NCBI RefSeq assembly: GCF_001677435.1
Contig: NZ_CP016268.1
Span: forward strand, 3,399,001-3,463,000
Direction of reading: 5' to 3'
DNA length: 64,000 bases
From: Woeseia oceani
GTDB taxonomy: Bacteria; Pseudomonadota; Gammaproteobacteria; Steroidobacterales; Woeseiaceae
Made by a program: the position numbers and the translations under genes. The notes beneath the pieces are model-generated. The model saw only the letters and a program-made list of their open reading frames with translations, did no database searches and had not been told where the DNA came from. Below, in pieces: positions 54,113-63,694 of the stretch (its first letter is position 1; each line of letters begins with the position of its first letter).

Positions 54113-56359
54113 CTACTTGCGGTCGTGTTCAAAGACACCGTCCCAGTCAGCCGGAGGCGGCTCGTTTCGATAGCGGCGGATGCGCGCACGGTAGACCTCC
54201 TGCACGGTTTCCTGCTGTTCGCTTGCCATTGAATCCAGTAGTGTTTCCGCTCTGTCCCAATCGCCTGCGCGATACGCCGCGAGCATGGTGCTGAAGGTTT
54301 CAGCGGCCGCGAGGCATTGCGCCGGTAGCGTTGCTTTAAGCCCCAGCGGTTGCATGATGTCGACCGCTTCCTGGCGACCTTTTACCCGCACCCGGTCAAG
54401 CTCGCGGTAGGCGTATTGCGGCGCGAGCCTGGCCGTGTCCGCGCTGACAAGCATGTCGACGCCGTACTGCCGGGTCAGTCCTTCCAGACGGGAGCCCAGA
54501 TTGACCGTGTCGCCCATGACCGTATAGGCAATCCTGAATTCGGAACCCATGTTGCCGACGTTCATCTCGCCACTGGCGACACCGACGCCGACCGCTATGG
54601 CCGGCCAGCCGCGCTGACGGAAAGGACCGTGCAACGCCGCAACCGCCGCAATCATTTGCAGCCCTGCTGTGACAGCGTTGTGCGCATGATCCTCGTCCGC
54701 CAGCGGCGCACCCCAGAAGGCCATCACGGCATCCCCCATGTATTTGTCGATGGTACCCCGGTGTTCGTGAACGACTGCGGTAATCGGCGTCAGAATTTCG
54801 TTCATCAGTCGAGTGAGTTCGCGCGCCTCAACGTTTTCCGACAACGACGCGAAGCCGCGGACGTCGGAGAACAACACCGACATATCGCGGCTTTCACCTT
54901 GCATGGAGGCGTCCTCGCCGCTGGCTGCGAGCTCAGTAACCAGGCGCGGTGGTATGTACTGACCAAACAAGCGCGACAAATGCCGGCGATTGCGTGACTC
55001 GATGAAAAAGCCATAACTGATCTGCAGCAGCCCGGCAAACAGGATGTACAAGAGCATTGATGCCAGTGGCACGACCAGATCAAGTGCCGTCCACAACCAG
55101 AAATTGACCGCTGTCGTGGAAACCAGCAGCAGCGCAACGAACGCCAGCGCCGCCAGTGGCGACAGTCGCGGTAGCAACAGCGCTGACAAAGCGGCGATCA
55201 ACAACAACAAGACGAACTCGAGACCGCCCGACCAGGACGGTTGCCGGCGGATCGTACCGTCCAGCAAGCCACTGATCAGGTTCGCGTGCGCTTCCACGCC
55301 ATAGTAGCGCTGGGCAACCGGCGTCGATCGCACATCCAGCAGGCCGGCAGCCGTAGCACCCAGCAAAACGATGCGGCCGCTGAGTACCTCGGCCGGCACG
55401 GCACCTGACAAGACGTCCATGGCTCTGACGAAGGGGAAACTGCCCTGGCGGCCCCGGTAGGGAATGAAGACGGCGGCTTGTTCATTAACAGCAACGTGCT
55501 GACCGCCAATCGACAAAGCCTCGAGGTTCAGGCCGCTGTAGTCGTCGCGCTCCGTATCAAACACGAACGACAGCGGCGGTGAATCAAGCGCCAGTAACGC
55601 AACCGCCAGCGCCAGTGAGGGGTAAAGGTCGCCCTCGTATTGCTGAACCAGCGGCGCGCGTCTGAACACGCCATCGGCATCAACGAGCGGTGCATCGAAG
55701 AAACCGCCGGCGGCCGCATTCTGTTGCAGTGCCGGCAGCGTACCGACGTAGCCCGCTGCGCGAACGAAGGGCACATCGATACCCGCCACCTGCTCTTTAC
55801 TCAGCACTGGCTCGGGCAATCGCCCGGTCGCCTGCGGCTCGCCGCTCCGCAGCGTGTCTTTGAAGACAAAGCCCGTGACGACATCGCGTGCGATCAACGA
55901 TTCTGCAAAGCGCCGGTTGCTGTCGAGATTATTCTGCAAACGCATAAGGATTGCGGCTGCATGTGGATCATCGCCAAATTCGCCGGCGGCGAGTTCATGC
56001 AGCAATCGCTCAAGCGGACGCTCTTCTTCCTCGGCAAACAACACGTCCAGGCCGAGCACCTGCACGCCGTAGTCATCGAACAAGCGGTCCACCAGGGTGG
56101 CCAGGGTATCTCGTGGCCATGGCCATTGGCCGAGTTCCAACTGACTGGCTTCGTCGATTTCGACAATCACGATGCGTGGATCGACAGTCCCAGGCATGCT
56201 GGCGCGCAGACGCGCGTCGTACAAATAATGTTCAACGCGGTCAATGAACTCAACGCGGGGACGGCCGCCGATGTGCATCGCGAACAGCAGCAACAAGGCG
56301 CCACTTATGGAGAGTCGAATCAGGTGTCGCGCTAGGCGGCGTCGGCTGGCCGGGGTCAT
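54113..56359 (-). CDS. CHASE2 domain adenylate/guanylate cyclase
   Basis: 748-residue membrane sensor-cyclase. A first membrane helix (about 14-30) is followed by an extracytoplasmic CHASE2 domain (about 35-330, with YLYDARLRASMPG and RIVIVEIDEAS), three membrane helices, and a class III nucleotide cyclase domain (FSDVRGFASLSE and GDAVMAFWGAP with both metal-binding Asp). It would make cAMP (or cGMP) in response to an outside signal, possibly via the FecR protein encoded with it. ATG 56359 taken as the start; a TTG nine codons upstream is possible. First of the cyclase / TPR-barrel / FecR unit. Confidence 0.88.
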   Translation of the reverse strand: MTPASRRRLARHLIRLSISGALLLLFAMHIGGRPRVEFIDRVEHYLYDARLRASMPGTVDPRIVIVEIDEASQLELGQWPWPRDTLATLVDRLFDDYGVQVLGLDVLFAEEEERPLERLLHELAAGEFGDDPHAAAILMRLQNNLDSNRRFAESLIARDVVTGFVFKDTLRSGEPQATGRLPEPVLSKEQVAGIDVPFVRAAGYVGTLPALQQNAAAGGFFDAPLVDADGVFRRAPLVQQYEGDLYPSLALAVALLALDSPPLSFVFDTERDDYSGLNLEALSIGGQHVAVNEQAAVFIPYRGRQGSFPFVRAMDVLSGAVPAEVLSGRIVLLGATAAGLLDVRSTPVAQRYYGVEAHANLISGLLDGTIRRQPSWSGGLEFVLLLLIAALSALLLPRLSPLAALAFVALLLVSTTAVNFWLWTALDLVVPLASMLLYILFAGLLQISYGFFIESRNRRHLSRLFGQYIPPRLVTELAASGEDASMQGESRDMSVLFSDVRGFASLSENVEARELTRLMNEILTPITAVVHEHRGTIDKYMGDAVMAFWGAPLADEDHAHNAVTAGLQMIAAVAALHGPFRQRGWPAIAVGVGVASGEMNVGNMGSEFRIAYTVMGDTVNLGSRLEGLTRQYGVDMLVSADTARLAPQYAYRELDRVRVKGRQEAVDIMQPLGLKATLPAQCLAAAETFSTMLAAYRAGDWDRAETLLDSMASEQQETVQEVYRARIRRYRNEPPPADWDGVFEHDRK

Positions 56360-56491
56360 CGCGACAATGTACACCAAAACTGGCAAAGTACCGGACCTTG
56401 GCCAGTTTCAGGCCCGAGACCGGCAAAGCTGGCGAACTGATCCCGACCGGACTGTCTAAGTCCCTCAATAAAAGAAAATGGAGATTTTCCG

Positions 56492-58378
56492 ATGCGAGTA
56501 TTTCTGCGTACCGCAATTGCCGGCGTCATGCTGTTTTGCGCCAGCGTCGGTTTTGCCGACGACACGGTCGATGAGCGCTATACCTGGGACCTCAGCGAAA
56601 TATTCCCGACGCCCGAAGCCTGGGACCAGGCTCGCGAACAGGTGCTTAGTGACCTTGGCAAGATTGAAGCCCGCCGCGGCACGCTCGGTGACAGTGCCGA
56701 ATCGCTGGCTGACACGCTGCAACTCATATCCAAAACGTCGCGCGATGCCTATCGGGTCTACGCCTATTCAAGCCTCGCAGGCGACGAAGATCTGCGCGAC
56801 ACCGAAAGCCAGGAACGCAATCAGCTTGGCGACATCATGTTCGCACGTTTCTCGCAAGCCACGGCCTGGGTAGATCCGGAACTCCTTGGCGTGGGCAAGG
56901 AAGTGATCAACGCTTATCAGAAAGAAGAGCCGCGTCTTGCACCCTTTGCCTTCCAGCTCGAAAACACATTGCGCAACGCACCGCACACGCTCGGCGAAGA
57001 GGCGGAACAAACACTGGCGTACCTGTCGCAGACTTTTGGCTCACCGAACAATATTTACAGTCTCGTTGCCAATTCGGATATCCCCTGGCCGGAAATCACC
57101 CTGTCCAACGGTGAAACGGACGTCATAGATTCCCAGGGCTACGGCCGCTGGAGAGGTAGCGAAAACCGGACTGACCGCAAACTCGTGTTCGATACCTTCT
57201 GGACGAAATGGAGTGAGTATCGCAACAGCGTCGGCTCCATACTGAACACCCATTTACAAACTCAGGCTTCGCTGGCCCAGGCACGCAACTACGACAGCGT
57301 GCTGCACCGCGAACTGTTCAACGACAACCTGCCGCCCGAGGTCTACCACACGCTGGTCGACGAAGTGAACAAGGCTTTACCGACCCTGCACCGTTACTTC
57401 CGGCTGCGCGCCCGCATGCTTGGCGTCGAGCAGATGCACTACTACGACATCTATCCGCCGCTGGTCAGTCTCGACAAGAAGTTCGATATCGAAACCAGCA
57501 AGGAAATAACGCTGAAGGCGATGCAGGTTCTTGGTGACGACTGGGTGGAACTGCAGCGCGAAGCAATCAATCAGCGCTGGATGCACGTTTATCCGCAACG
57601 TGGCAAACGCTCCGGCGCGTATATGAACCCGATTGCCTTTGACGTGCACCCGTATGTACTGCTGAACCACAACGATGATTACGAATCGCTGTCCACGTTC
57701 GCGCACGAATGGGGCCATGCGATGCATTCGATTTATTCGAAACAGGAACAGCCGTTCGAGACTGCATTCTATTCAACGTTCATCGCGGAAATTCCGTCGA
57801 CCTCACTGGAATTGATCCTGCAGGATTACATGACGAAGAACGCGAAGTCCGTCGATGAAAAACTGTTTTACCTGGGCTTCGGTCTCGAGAGCATGCGGGG
57901 CACCTTCTTCCGCCAAACAATGTTTGCCGAATTTGAACTCGCCCTGTACGAAGCGGCTGAACGCGGTGAAGCGCTGTCCGGCGAACGCATGACCGAAATC
58001 TATGGCGACATCCTGAAGCGCTACCACGGGCACGACGAAGGCGTGGTCATCATTGATGACCTGTACACCAACGAATGGATGTTCGTGCCGCATTTCTACT
58101 ACAACATGTACGTTTATCAGTACGCGACATCGCAGACAGCGGGAACCGCGTTGTACGAGAAAATCAGAACAGAGGGCAAGGCCGGTGTGGACAACTACAA
58201 AAACCTGTTGCGCGCTGGCGGTTCCGACTACCCGTACCAACTGCTGAAGAATGCCGGCGTCGACATGGCTACGCCTGGCCCCTACCGCGCAGCGGTCGCG
58301 AAGATGAATGCCATCATGGACGAAATGGAACGCCTGCTCGAAGAGCGCGACTCCGGCAATTCACGACCGGCTGACTGA
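56492..58378 (+). CDS. pepF: Oligoendopeptidase F, exported
   Basis: 628-residue M3-family metallopeptidase. The zinc motif HEWGHAMH is at about residue 407 with the third ligand Glu further on (FYSTFIAEIPST). It matches PepF (YTWDLSEIFPT near the start) but has a signal peptide (FCASVGFADD), so it is likely periplasmic, whereas many PepF are cytoplasmic. A GGAG site lies upstream of the ATG. Convergent with the M48 protease gene. Confidence 0.92.
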   Translation: MRVFLRTAIAGVMLFCASVGFADDTVDERYTWDLSEIFPTPEAWDQAREQVLSDLGKIEARRGTLGDSAESLADTLQLISKTSRDAYRVYAYSSLAGDEDLRDTESQERNQLGDIMFARFSQATAWVDPELLGVGKEVINAYQKEEPRLAPFAFQLENTLRNAPHTLGEEAEQTLAYLSQTFGSPNNIYSLVANSDIPWPEITLSNGETDVIDSQGYGRWRGSENRTDRKLVFDTFWTKWSEYRNSVGSILNTHLQTQASLAQARNYDSVLHRELFNDNLPPEVYHTLVDEVNKALPTLHRYFRLRARMLGVEQMHYYDIYPPLVSLDKKFDIETSKEITLKAMQVLGDDWVELQREAINQRWMHVYPQRGKRSGAYMNPIAFDVHPYVLLNHNDDYESLSTFAHEWGHAMHSIYSKQEQPFETAFYSTFIAEIPSTSLELILQDYMTKNAKSVDEKLFYLGFGLESMRGTFFRQTMFAEFELALYEAAERGEALSGERMTEIYGDILKRYHGHDEGVVIIDDLYTNEWMFVPHFYYNMYVYQYATSQTAGTALYEKIRTEGKAGVDNYKNLLRAGGSDYPYQLLKNAGVDMATPGPYRAAVAKMNAIMDEMERLLEERDSGNSRPAD

Positions 58379-58388
58379 TCCTGCACCG

Positions 58389-58422
58389 AGCGGGGCTGCG
58401 ACCCGGTGTCGCGCCCCGCGCT
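58389..58422. terminator. Strong hairpin between convergent genes
   Basis: Between the stops of pepF and the M48 protease gene a long, almost perfect stem (AGCGGGGC-TGCGAC with GTCGC-GCCCCGCGCT) can form on either strand. It has no T run, so it may act with Rho or as a barrier between convergent transcripts rather than as a classical terminator. Confidence 0.4.
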
Positions 58423-58446
58423 GTACGGCGCCAGTGAGTTGCGCCG

Positions 58447-59985
58447 CTACTCAGCAACCTGCGCATTACTGATAACGACCGGGCATGCGCTGCCAGCCGC
58501 ATACGGACCCAGCCCGGTTGCCACGCTCGCCACGGCGCCCGCCGCCAGCGTGCCGCTGACCCGACGCTCCATTTGCCGTTGCAAGCTGCCGTCGTTGTAA
58601 GTGACCAGTATGGCTATATTGCGCAACGGTAATTGCGTGGCATTGCGTACCGAAACCACCAGGTTGCCATCGCTGCCGGGGTCGCACCGTTTCTGCACGT
58701 AGTTGCCCGGATTTTCGCCTACGTCCAGTCGCACGAGGTCGCTCTGCGCCTGTTGCGCAACCTCGCCCTCGCCCTGCGCCACAACCCGGTAGTGTTCGAT
58801 AGCCCGGCTACGATCGCCGCGCCGCGCCGCGATCTGGCCAAGCGTCAGGTGCGCGGGCGCGGTTGGCAAAAGCGTCAGGCTTTTCTCCAGATCAGACTCG
58901 GCCGCCACATCATTGCCGGTGCGTTCATAGGCGCGGCCACGCTGCAGGTAGTAGTAAAAAAACTCACTGCGCCGACGAATCGCCGAATCGTAGTTGGTGA
59001 TCGCCATGTCGTATTTCTTGTCGAGCAAACGCGCGTCGCCACGCAGCGCGTAGAAATGCGCTTCGTCGGGCAATTGCTGGATCGCGGCTTCTGCTTTTTG
59101 CAAAGCAAGCGCGGTATTGTTGTCGGCGAGCGCCTTGCGGCCTTCCTCGTACGCTTCGTACGCCGGGATAGCCGCCATTGTTTTGGCCATCGCGCGCCGA
59201 TAACGCTCCTCGCCCGATTCACCACCAGCTGGCAGCGCCGCGGCGGTTTTCAGATTCGCGTCAACGCGTTCCTGAGACGGCGGGTGGCTGGCGAACAAGC
59301 CGCTCAACCAGTCCGTGCGACGGCCTTCGCTGAGCCGCACAAAAGTCTGTTGCAGCGAGACCGCACCTTCCGGGTTGTAACCCGCGCGCGCCATGTACTG
59401 CATGCCGTAGTAGTCGGATTCGAGCTCCGCACTGCGACCATAACGACTACTGAGCAATTGCGCCGCAACCCCGGCACCGCCCACGGCCATATTGCCGTAG
59501 TCGCTGTCGCTGGTCGCAACGGCCGTTGCCAGCACCAGGCCTTGCAACAGCATGCCCTGCTCCATTTGCCGGGCAGAGTGCCGGGCCGCGGCATGGACTA
59601 TTTCATGACCGAGCACGGCGGCCAGTTCGGACTCTGAACCCAGTTCCGTCAACAATCCCCGGTTGATTGCAATCTTGCCGCCCGGCAAGGCCCAGGCGTT
59701 GGGCACTGAATTATTGAGCACAACAAATTCGTAGGGCAGTTCGCGATCACTGACCGCGGCAAGGCGCTGACCTACGCCCTGTACATAGTCGCTAAGCAAT
59801 GGGTCGATGTCGTACTCACCGCCCTGCGACTGCCGCATCGGCAAATAGTTTTGCTCGCCCATTTGAATTTCGGTGGCTTCACCCACCAGGGTCAGCTCGC
59901 GTTTACCGGTGACCGGGTTGACGGAACAAGCCGTCAACGCCAGCAACACGGCACACGAGACGATCATTCGATGCAAGGCTTTCAT
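58447..59985 (-). CDS. M48-family metalloprotease lipoprotein with TPR repeats
   Basis: 512-residue lipoprotein (lipobox LTAC). The M48 domain has HEIVHAAARHSARQ (HExxH) and the third zinc ligand in SAELESDYYGMQYM. From about residue 265 TPR repeats follow, then an extra C-terminal beta domain of about 90 residues. The overall plan is that of BepA/LoiP-like periplasmic proteases involved in outer-membrane protein quality control. ATG 59985 chosen over a TTG two codons earlier, with GGAG upstream. Confidence 0.9.
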   Translation of the reverse strand: MKALHRMIVSCAVLLALTACSVNPVTGKRELTLVGEATEIQMGEQNYLPMRQSQGGEYDIDPLLSDYVQGVGQRLAAVSDRELPYEFVVLNNSVPNAWALPGGKIAINRGLLTELGSESELAAVLGHEIVHAAARHSARQMEQGMLLQGLVLATAVATSDSDYGNMAVGGAGVAAQLLSSRYGRSAELESDYYGMQYMARAGYNPEGAVSLQQTFVRLSEGRRTDWLSGLFASHPPSQERVDANLKTAAALPAGGESGEERYRRAMAKTMAAIPAYEAYEEGRKALADNNTALALQKAEAAIQQLPDEAHFYALRGDARLLDKKYDMAITNYDSAIRRRSEFFYYYLQRGRAYERTGNDVAAESDLEKSLTLLPTAPAHLTLGQIAARRGDRSRAIEHYRVVAQGEGEVAQQAQSDLVRLDVGENPGNYVQKRCDPGSDGNLVVSVRNATQLPLRNIAILVTYNDGSLQRQMERRVSGTLAAGAVASVATGLGPYAAGSACPVVISNAQVAE

Positions 59986-60007
59986 AGACAAAATGACTCC
60001 TGCGAAG

Positions 60008-60493
60008 TTATTCGCTTACCAGCTCGGATTCACGCATTGACGGGTCTTCGAATCCGGCGACTTCACCGCCGCGCGGCCAAACCACCAGGACTCTTACCCC
60101 CTCTGGCGAGGCACTGCGATGCACCACCAGGTCGGGCTCGCGCACTACACCCACCATACCCGGCTCCAGCAGGTTTGATACGCCGTTGACGATATGGTCC
60201 AGCCGGCCTTCCAGTACAAATATAATTTCAAACTCGTGCGGATGCGTTGTGCCGTGATAGTCCGGCGGAAAAAATATCTCGGCCATTTCGACGTCGTTGC
60301 TGCCGAGGTTCCGCGATTCCAGCAGCACCTTGATGACGCCCGGCTCAGTTTCCGTATCAAACTCAAACTGTCGCGTGCCAGCCGTTGCCACGTCGTAGTT
60401 GTACGCCTTCGGGTCGGATGTTTCGACACCGCATGCAGACAGGACAGCGAGCACAACGATAGCCTTCAGTACATTGAACATTCTGGTATTCAT
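60008..60493 (-). CDS. Cupin lipoprotein
   Basis: 161-residue predicted lipoprotein (lipobox LSAC) with a cupin domain: THPHEFEIIFVLEG (metal motif 1) and a second motif with GMVGVVREPDLVVHRS. Extracytoplasmic cupins of this kind are uncharacterised. ATG 60493 starts the signal peptide. It lies 22 bases upstream of the M48 protease gene on the same strand and probably forms an operon with it. Confidence 0.78.
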   Translation of the reverse strand: MNTRMFNVLKAIVVLAVLSACGVETSDPKAYNYDVATAGTRQFEFDTETEPGVIKVLLESRNLGSNDVEMAEIFFPPDYHGTTHPHEFEIIFVLEGRLDHIVNGVSNLLEPGMVGVVREPDLVVHRSASPEGVRVLVVWPRGGEVAGFEDPSMRESELVSE

Positions 60494-60637
60494 GGCACTC
60501 CAGCGTGGCAAATGGTCAGGAACCCCTGATCCCGGGTGACCGAGTTTACGGCACAACGGCCTGCTTCTCACCGTGCCCGCACGGCCACAGCCACCCGCGC
60601 CGGCGGCAATACGCCCGGGAACTGCTACATTAACCTT

Positions 60638-61327
60638 GTGATCAAGGTTCTTTCATGCAATCTGTTTTCCGGCCGCGCCGACCCGGAAGCGCTGGGTGCA
60701 TTGATTGATGAGCACAGTGTGGACATTGTCTGCGCTCAGGAATTGTCGCCGGCACATGCGCGCGCATTGCAACGGCGCTTGCCGTACGGCGATCTCGACC
60801 ACGACCAGATCATCAAAGGCAACGGCATCGCCGCCCGCAGACCCGTCACCAGCCGGCGCATACACCTGCCCAAACGAGACGCCTGGGAAGTGACGCTGAC
60901 GCCCGAGCACTGGACCCCATTGCAGGAAACAGTGCAGGTGCTCAACGTGCATATCTCGGCCCCGCATTTGTGGCCGTACTTCCCGCACCCCGTGCGCCGC
61001 GGCGAACAACTTCGCTTGTTGTTGCAGGACCGGGCGGCCTACGCGAACACACCACATGCTATCTTTGGCGACTTCAATGCATCGCCAGCCTGGCCGGTCT
61101 ACCGACGCATGCGCGCACGCTATACGGACGGTACCAGCCAGACGGCCCGGAACGGCGCGGCTACGGCCACATGGCCGCGCATTCCGCGTCTTGGCATCAA
61201 CGGCTGGTGGCGCATAGACCATTGCTTTCTGTGGAAGCTCAGCGCGCTGAACGTCTGGCGGCTGGCGATTGCGGGCAGCGATCATTTCGCGCTGCTGGCG
61301 GAGCTGGATTACGAACACCCCCTGTAA
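60638..61327 (+). CDS. Endonuclease/exonuclease/phosphatase family protein
   Basis: 229-residue EEP-fold hydrolase without signal peptide. Motifs are KVLSCNLFSG, VDIVCAQEL with the metal Glu, FGDFNASP and GSDHFAL with the catalytic His. A GTG at 60638 was taken as the start because VIKVLSCNL is where homology begins; an ATG 34 codons earlier would add a non-homologous tail. DNA-repair-like or phosphatase role possible. A GNAT gene follows after 39 bases. Confidence 0.8.
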   Translation: MIKVLSCNLFSGRADPEALGALIDEHSVDIVCAQELSPAHARALQRRLPYGDLDHDQIIKGNGIAARRPVTSRRIHLPKRDAWEVTLTPEHWTPLQETVQVLNVHISAPHLWPYFPHPVRRGEQLRLLLQDRAAYANTPHAIFGDFNASPAWPVYRRMRARYTDGTSQTARNGAATATWPRIPRLGINGWWRIDHCFLWKLSALNVWRLAIAGSDHFALLAELDYEHPL

Positions 61328-61366
61328 CGGCAAACTCCGCTTGCCCACGACCCGGATATTCAGGCA

Positions 61367-61780
61367 ATGGCACGAACACCAGTAATCAGCATGCAGGACC
61401 CGATACGGACCGCGGAAGTCGTCGAGCTCTATCGCGCCAACGGCTGGTCGTCCGCCGACAAACCCGGCGAACTCATGGCGGCGCTGCGCGGCTCGCATTC
61501 CCTCGTCACAGCCCGCATCGGCCAGCGCCTGATCGGTATCGGCAATGCGATTTCTGACGGTCACCTGGTCGTCTACTATCCACACTTGCTGGTACACCCG
61601 GATTACCAGCGAGCCGGCGTCGGCCGCCTGATGATGCAGGCCCTCAGCGAAAACTACGCGGGCCTGCACCAGCAAATGCTCACCGCCGACGAGGCAGCGG
61701 TCCGTTTTTACGAATCGCTCGGTTTCGAGCGCGCGGGCAGTACCGTGCCAATGTGGATTTACGCCGGCAACGAACATTGA
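61367..61780 (+). CDS. GNAT family N-acetyltransferase
   Basis: 137-residue acetyltransferase. The acetyl-CoA-binding motif A is visible as LLVHPDYQRAGVGRLMMQ, followed by FYESLGFERAG near the C-terminus. Small-molecule or protein substrate unknown. Starts with ATG 61367, 39 bases after the EEP gene. Confidence 0.88.
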   Translation: MARTPVISMQDPIRTAEVVELYRANGWSSADKPGELMAALRGSHSLVTARIGQRLIGIGNAISDGHLVVYYPHLLVHPDYQRAGVGRLMMQALSENYAGLHQQMLTADEAAVRFYESLGFERAGSTVPMWIYAGNEH

Positions 61781-61884
61781 GCGACTGAGGTGATCTTACT
61801 TATTGATAAATAAAACTTTTCTCAATGCAGCGCCGCCCCAGCAGCGCCCGCAACCAGAAATCCCATGGCATACGTCTAACAAGG

Positions 61885-62502
61885 ATGTCAGCAATAATTT
61901 CCCGAATTGCCCATCGTCAGGATCTGAAGCTCGCCCGACAGCTGGATGCGGGCGACGAGCAGGCATTCACACGTTTCTTTAACGAGAACTACGACCGCGT
62001 ATACCGCTTTGCGCTGAGCAGACTCGGCGACGATCACGTCGTTGCGGAGGACATCGTGCAGCAGTGCTTTGCGAACGCAATCGATGGCATGTCAGGTTAC
62101 CGGGGTGAAGCGCAGCTGTTTACCTGGCTGTGCACGATCTGCCGCAACCAGATTACCGACTGGCAACGCAAACACAGCGGCTACAAGGAACGCGTTGTGT
62201 TGTATGAAGATGCGCCGGAAATTCAGGCCGTGGTTGACTCGTTTCGTGCCCCGCCCTGCGACGACCCGCTGGTGCAGGCACAACAGGAAGACGCATTGCG
62301 ACTGATACAGGTCGCGCTGGACCGGCTCCCGGTCGCCTATGGCGATGTTCTCGAGTGGCGTTACATCGAAGGCTATTCGGCGCAGGAAATTGCCGACCGG
62401 CTAGAGATCAGCACGGATGCCGCGAACTCCCTGACGGCGCGCGCGAAACGCGCGTTTAGTGACATTTATCGACCGCTGGCAGCAGCAGTCACCGCTCCCT
62501 AG
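61885..62502 (+). CDS. ECF-family sigma factor (FecI-like context)
   Basis: 205-residue sigma factor. Region 2 (YDRVYRFALSRLGDDHVVAEDIVQQCF, FTWLCTICRNQITDW) and region 4 (GDVLEWRYIEGYSAQEIADRLEISTDAANSL) are clear. ATG 61885 was chosen over an in-frame ATG 20 codons earlier whose extra residues are basic and non-homologous. An AT-rich stretch at 61800-61825 lies upstream and probably holds the promoter. Next to a FecR anti-sigma and an STN-domain protein, so it likely controls a TonB-receptor system. Confidence 0.9.
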   Translation: MSAIISRIAHRQDLKLARQLDAGDEQAFTRFFNENYDRVYRFALSRLGDDHVVAEDIVQQCFANAIDGMSGYRGEAQLFTWLCTICRNQITDWQRKHSGYKERVVLYEDAPEIQAVVDSFRAPPCDDPLVQAQQEDALRLIQVALDRLPVAYGDVLEWRYIEGYSAQEIADRLEISTDAANSLTARAKRAFSDIYRPLAAAVTAP

Positions 62503-62519
62503 TGGAGAAGTTGGACACC

Positions 62520-63539
62520 ATGGACAAACAGACGAACGACGAAACCCGCACCGCTGATGACCAGGTCGCCGACCTGCTGCGTCACGCCCGCCGCCGTGCG
62601 CCAGCACCGCAGGCGGCACGCGAACGTGCATTTGCCAAGCTGCACGGTCACTGGTCGGCGCGGCAGCAACAAAAACGCCGGCGACGTGCAGTGCTGGGTA
62701 TGGCACTGGCAGCATCGACAGTACTGGCGGTAGGCATGGCCTTTTTCGCGACCGACAGCAGCCTGTTGCCGGCAGCCGTAGCCGTCGCCGAGCTGCAGCG
62801 AACCAGCGGGAATGGCATTCAGGTCATCGGCGCTGATGGCCAAGTCAGCCCGGCCGCAAACGCTGAACTGCTGCTTGGGCAGACCTTGCGCACGAGGGCG
62901 GGCTCCCGGGCAGCGCTGGCATGGAACAGCGGCGGCTCATTGCGAATGGATGAAGCAACGGAAATTGAACTGATCGCGGCGGATCGGGTACGACTCGTGT
63001 CCGGTACAGTCTATTTCGATTCCGAACCAGCCGTCGCGGACAACGGCATTGCCTTGGCATTTTCGATCGAGACGCCGTTCGGGCTGGCGACGCACGTCGG
63101 TACCCAGTTCCAGACGCGCCTGCACAACGACCGCCTGACACTGAGCGTGCGCGAAGGTGAGGTGGCGGTCGCCGCCGCCGGTCAACGGGTGTTATTGCCA
63201 GCGGGTGACGAAGTCGACTTCGACCGATCCGGCGTAAGTGCCGAACGCAAGATTCAGACCTGGGACGAACGCTGGCAATGGGTGCAGGCTATCGCGCCCG
63301 CCTTTGCCGCGGAAGGCAACTCGGTGCAGGCCCTGCTCAACTGGATTGCGCGGGAAACCGGCTACGTTGTCAGCTACCGGGACAATGCAACCGCCGAGTT
63401 CGTCAGCCGGGTCATCGTGCACGGTTTGGACAAACTGTCGCCAATGAGTGCACTGCAAAGCATTCCCTATGTTGCCGACCTGCAATACGAATTGCACGAC
63501 GGCGTTATCGTGGTCAGCTTGCTGGACTTACCCCGTTAG
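62520..63539 (+). CDS. FecR-type anti-sigma regulator with C-terminal STN-like domain
   Basis: 339-residue membrane regulator. A cytoplasmic Arg-rich N-terminus (about 1-60), one membrane helix (about 61-78), and a periplasmic FecR domain (SGNGIQVIGADG, GQTLRTRAGSRAALAWNSGGSLRMDEATEIELIA, ETPFGLATHVGTQFQ). The last 70 residues (SVQALLNWIARETGYVVSYRD ... MSALQSIPYVADLQYEL) look like an STN domain, the module usually found on FecA-type receptors. ATG 62520 has GGAGAAG nine bases upstream; a GTG that overlaps the sigma stop is the alternative. Confidence 0.88.
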   Translation: MDKQTNDETRTADDQVADLLRHARRRAPAPQAARERAFAKLHGHWSARQQQKRRRRAVLGMALAASTVLAVGMAFFATDSSLLPAAVAVAELQRTSGNGIQVIGADGQVSPAANAELLLGQTLRTRAGSRAALAWNSGGSLRMDEATEIELIAADRVRLVSGTVYFDSEPAVADNGIALAFSIETPFGLATHVGTQFQTRLHNDRLTLSVREGEVAVAAAGQRVLLPAGDEVDFDRSGVSAERKIQTWDERWQWVQAIAPAFAAEGNSVQALLNWIARETGYVVSYRDNATAEFVSRVIVHGLDKLSPMSALQSIPYVADLQYELHDGVIVVSLLDLPR

Positions 63540-63694
63540 CACTCCATAATCAGGTGTCGTAGACAATCCTTCAGGCAATGTCCGATGTGCAGTGCCTGAA
63601 CCGCCGCCTGATTGAACGGATGCTCTCACCCAGACTTTACACAGGCCCATGCCTGCCGCGTTTCGCCTGGACCCCGTCGCGGACGTCGGGCCGG

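Noticed and set aside
60653-61777. 374-codon leftward frame covering both the EEP and GNAT genes
   Set aside because: Both rightward genes have clear catalytic motifs; one antisense frame across two genes is a chance effect.
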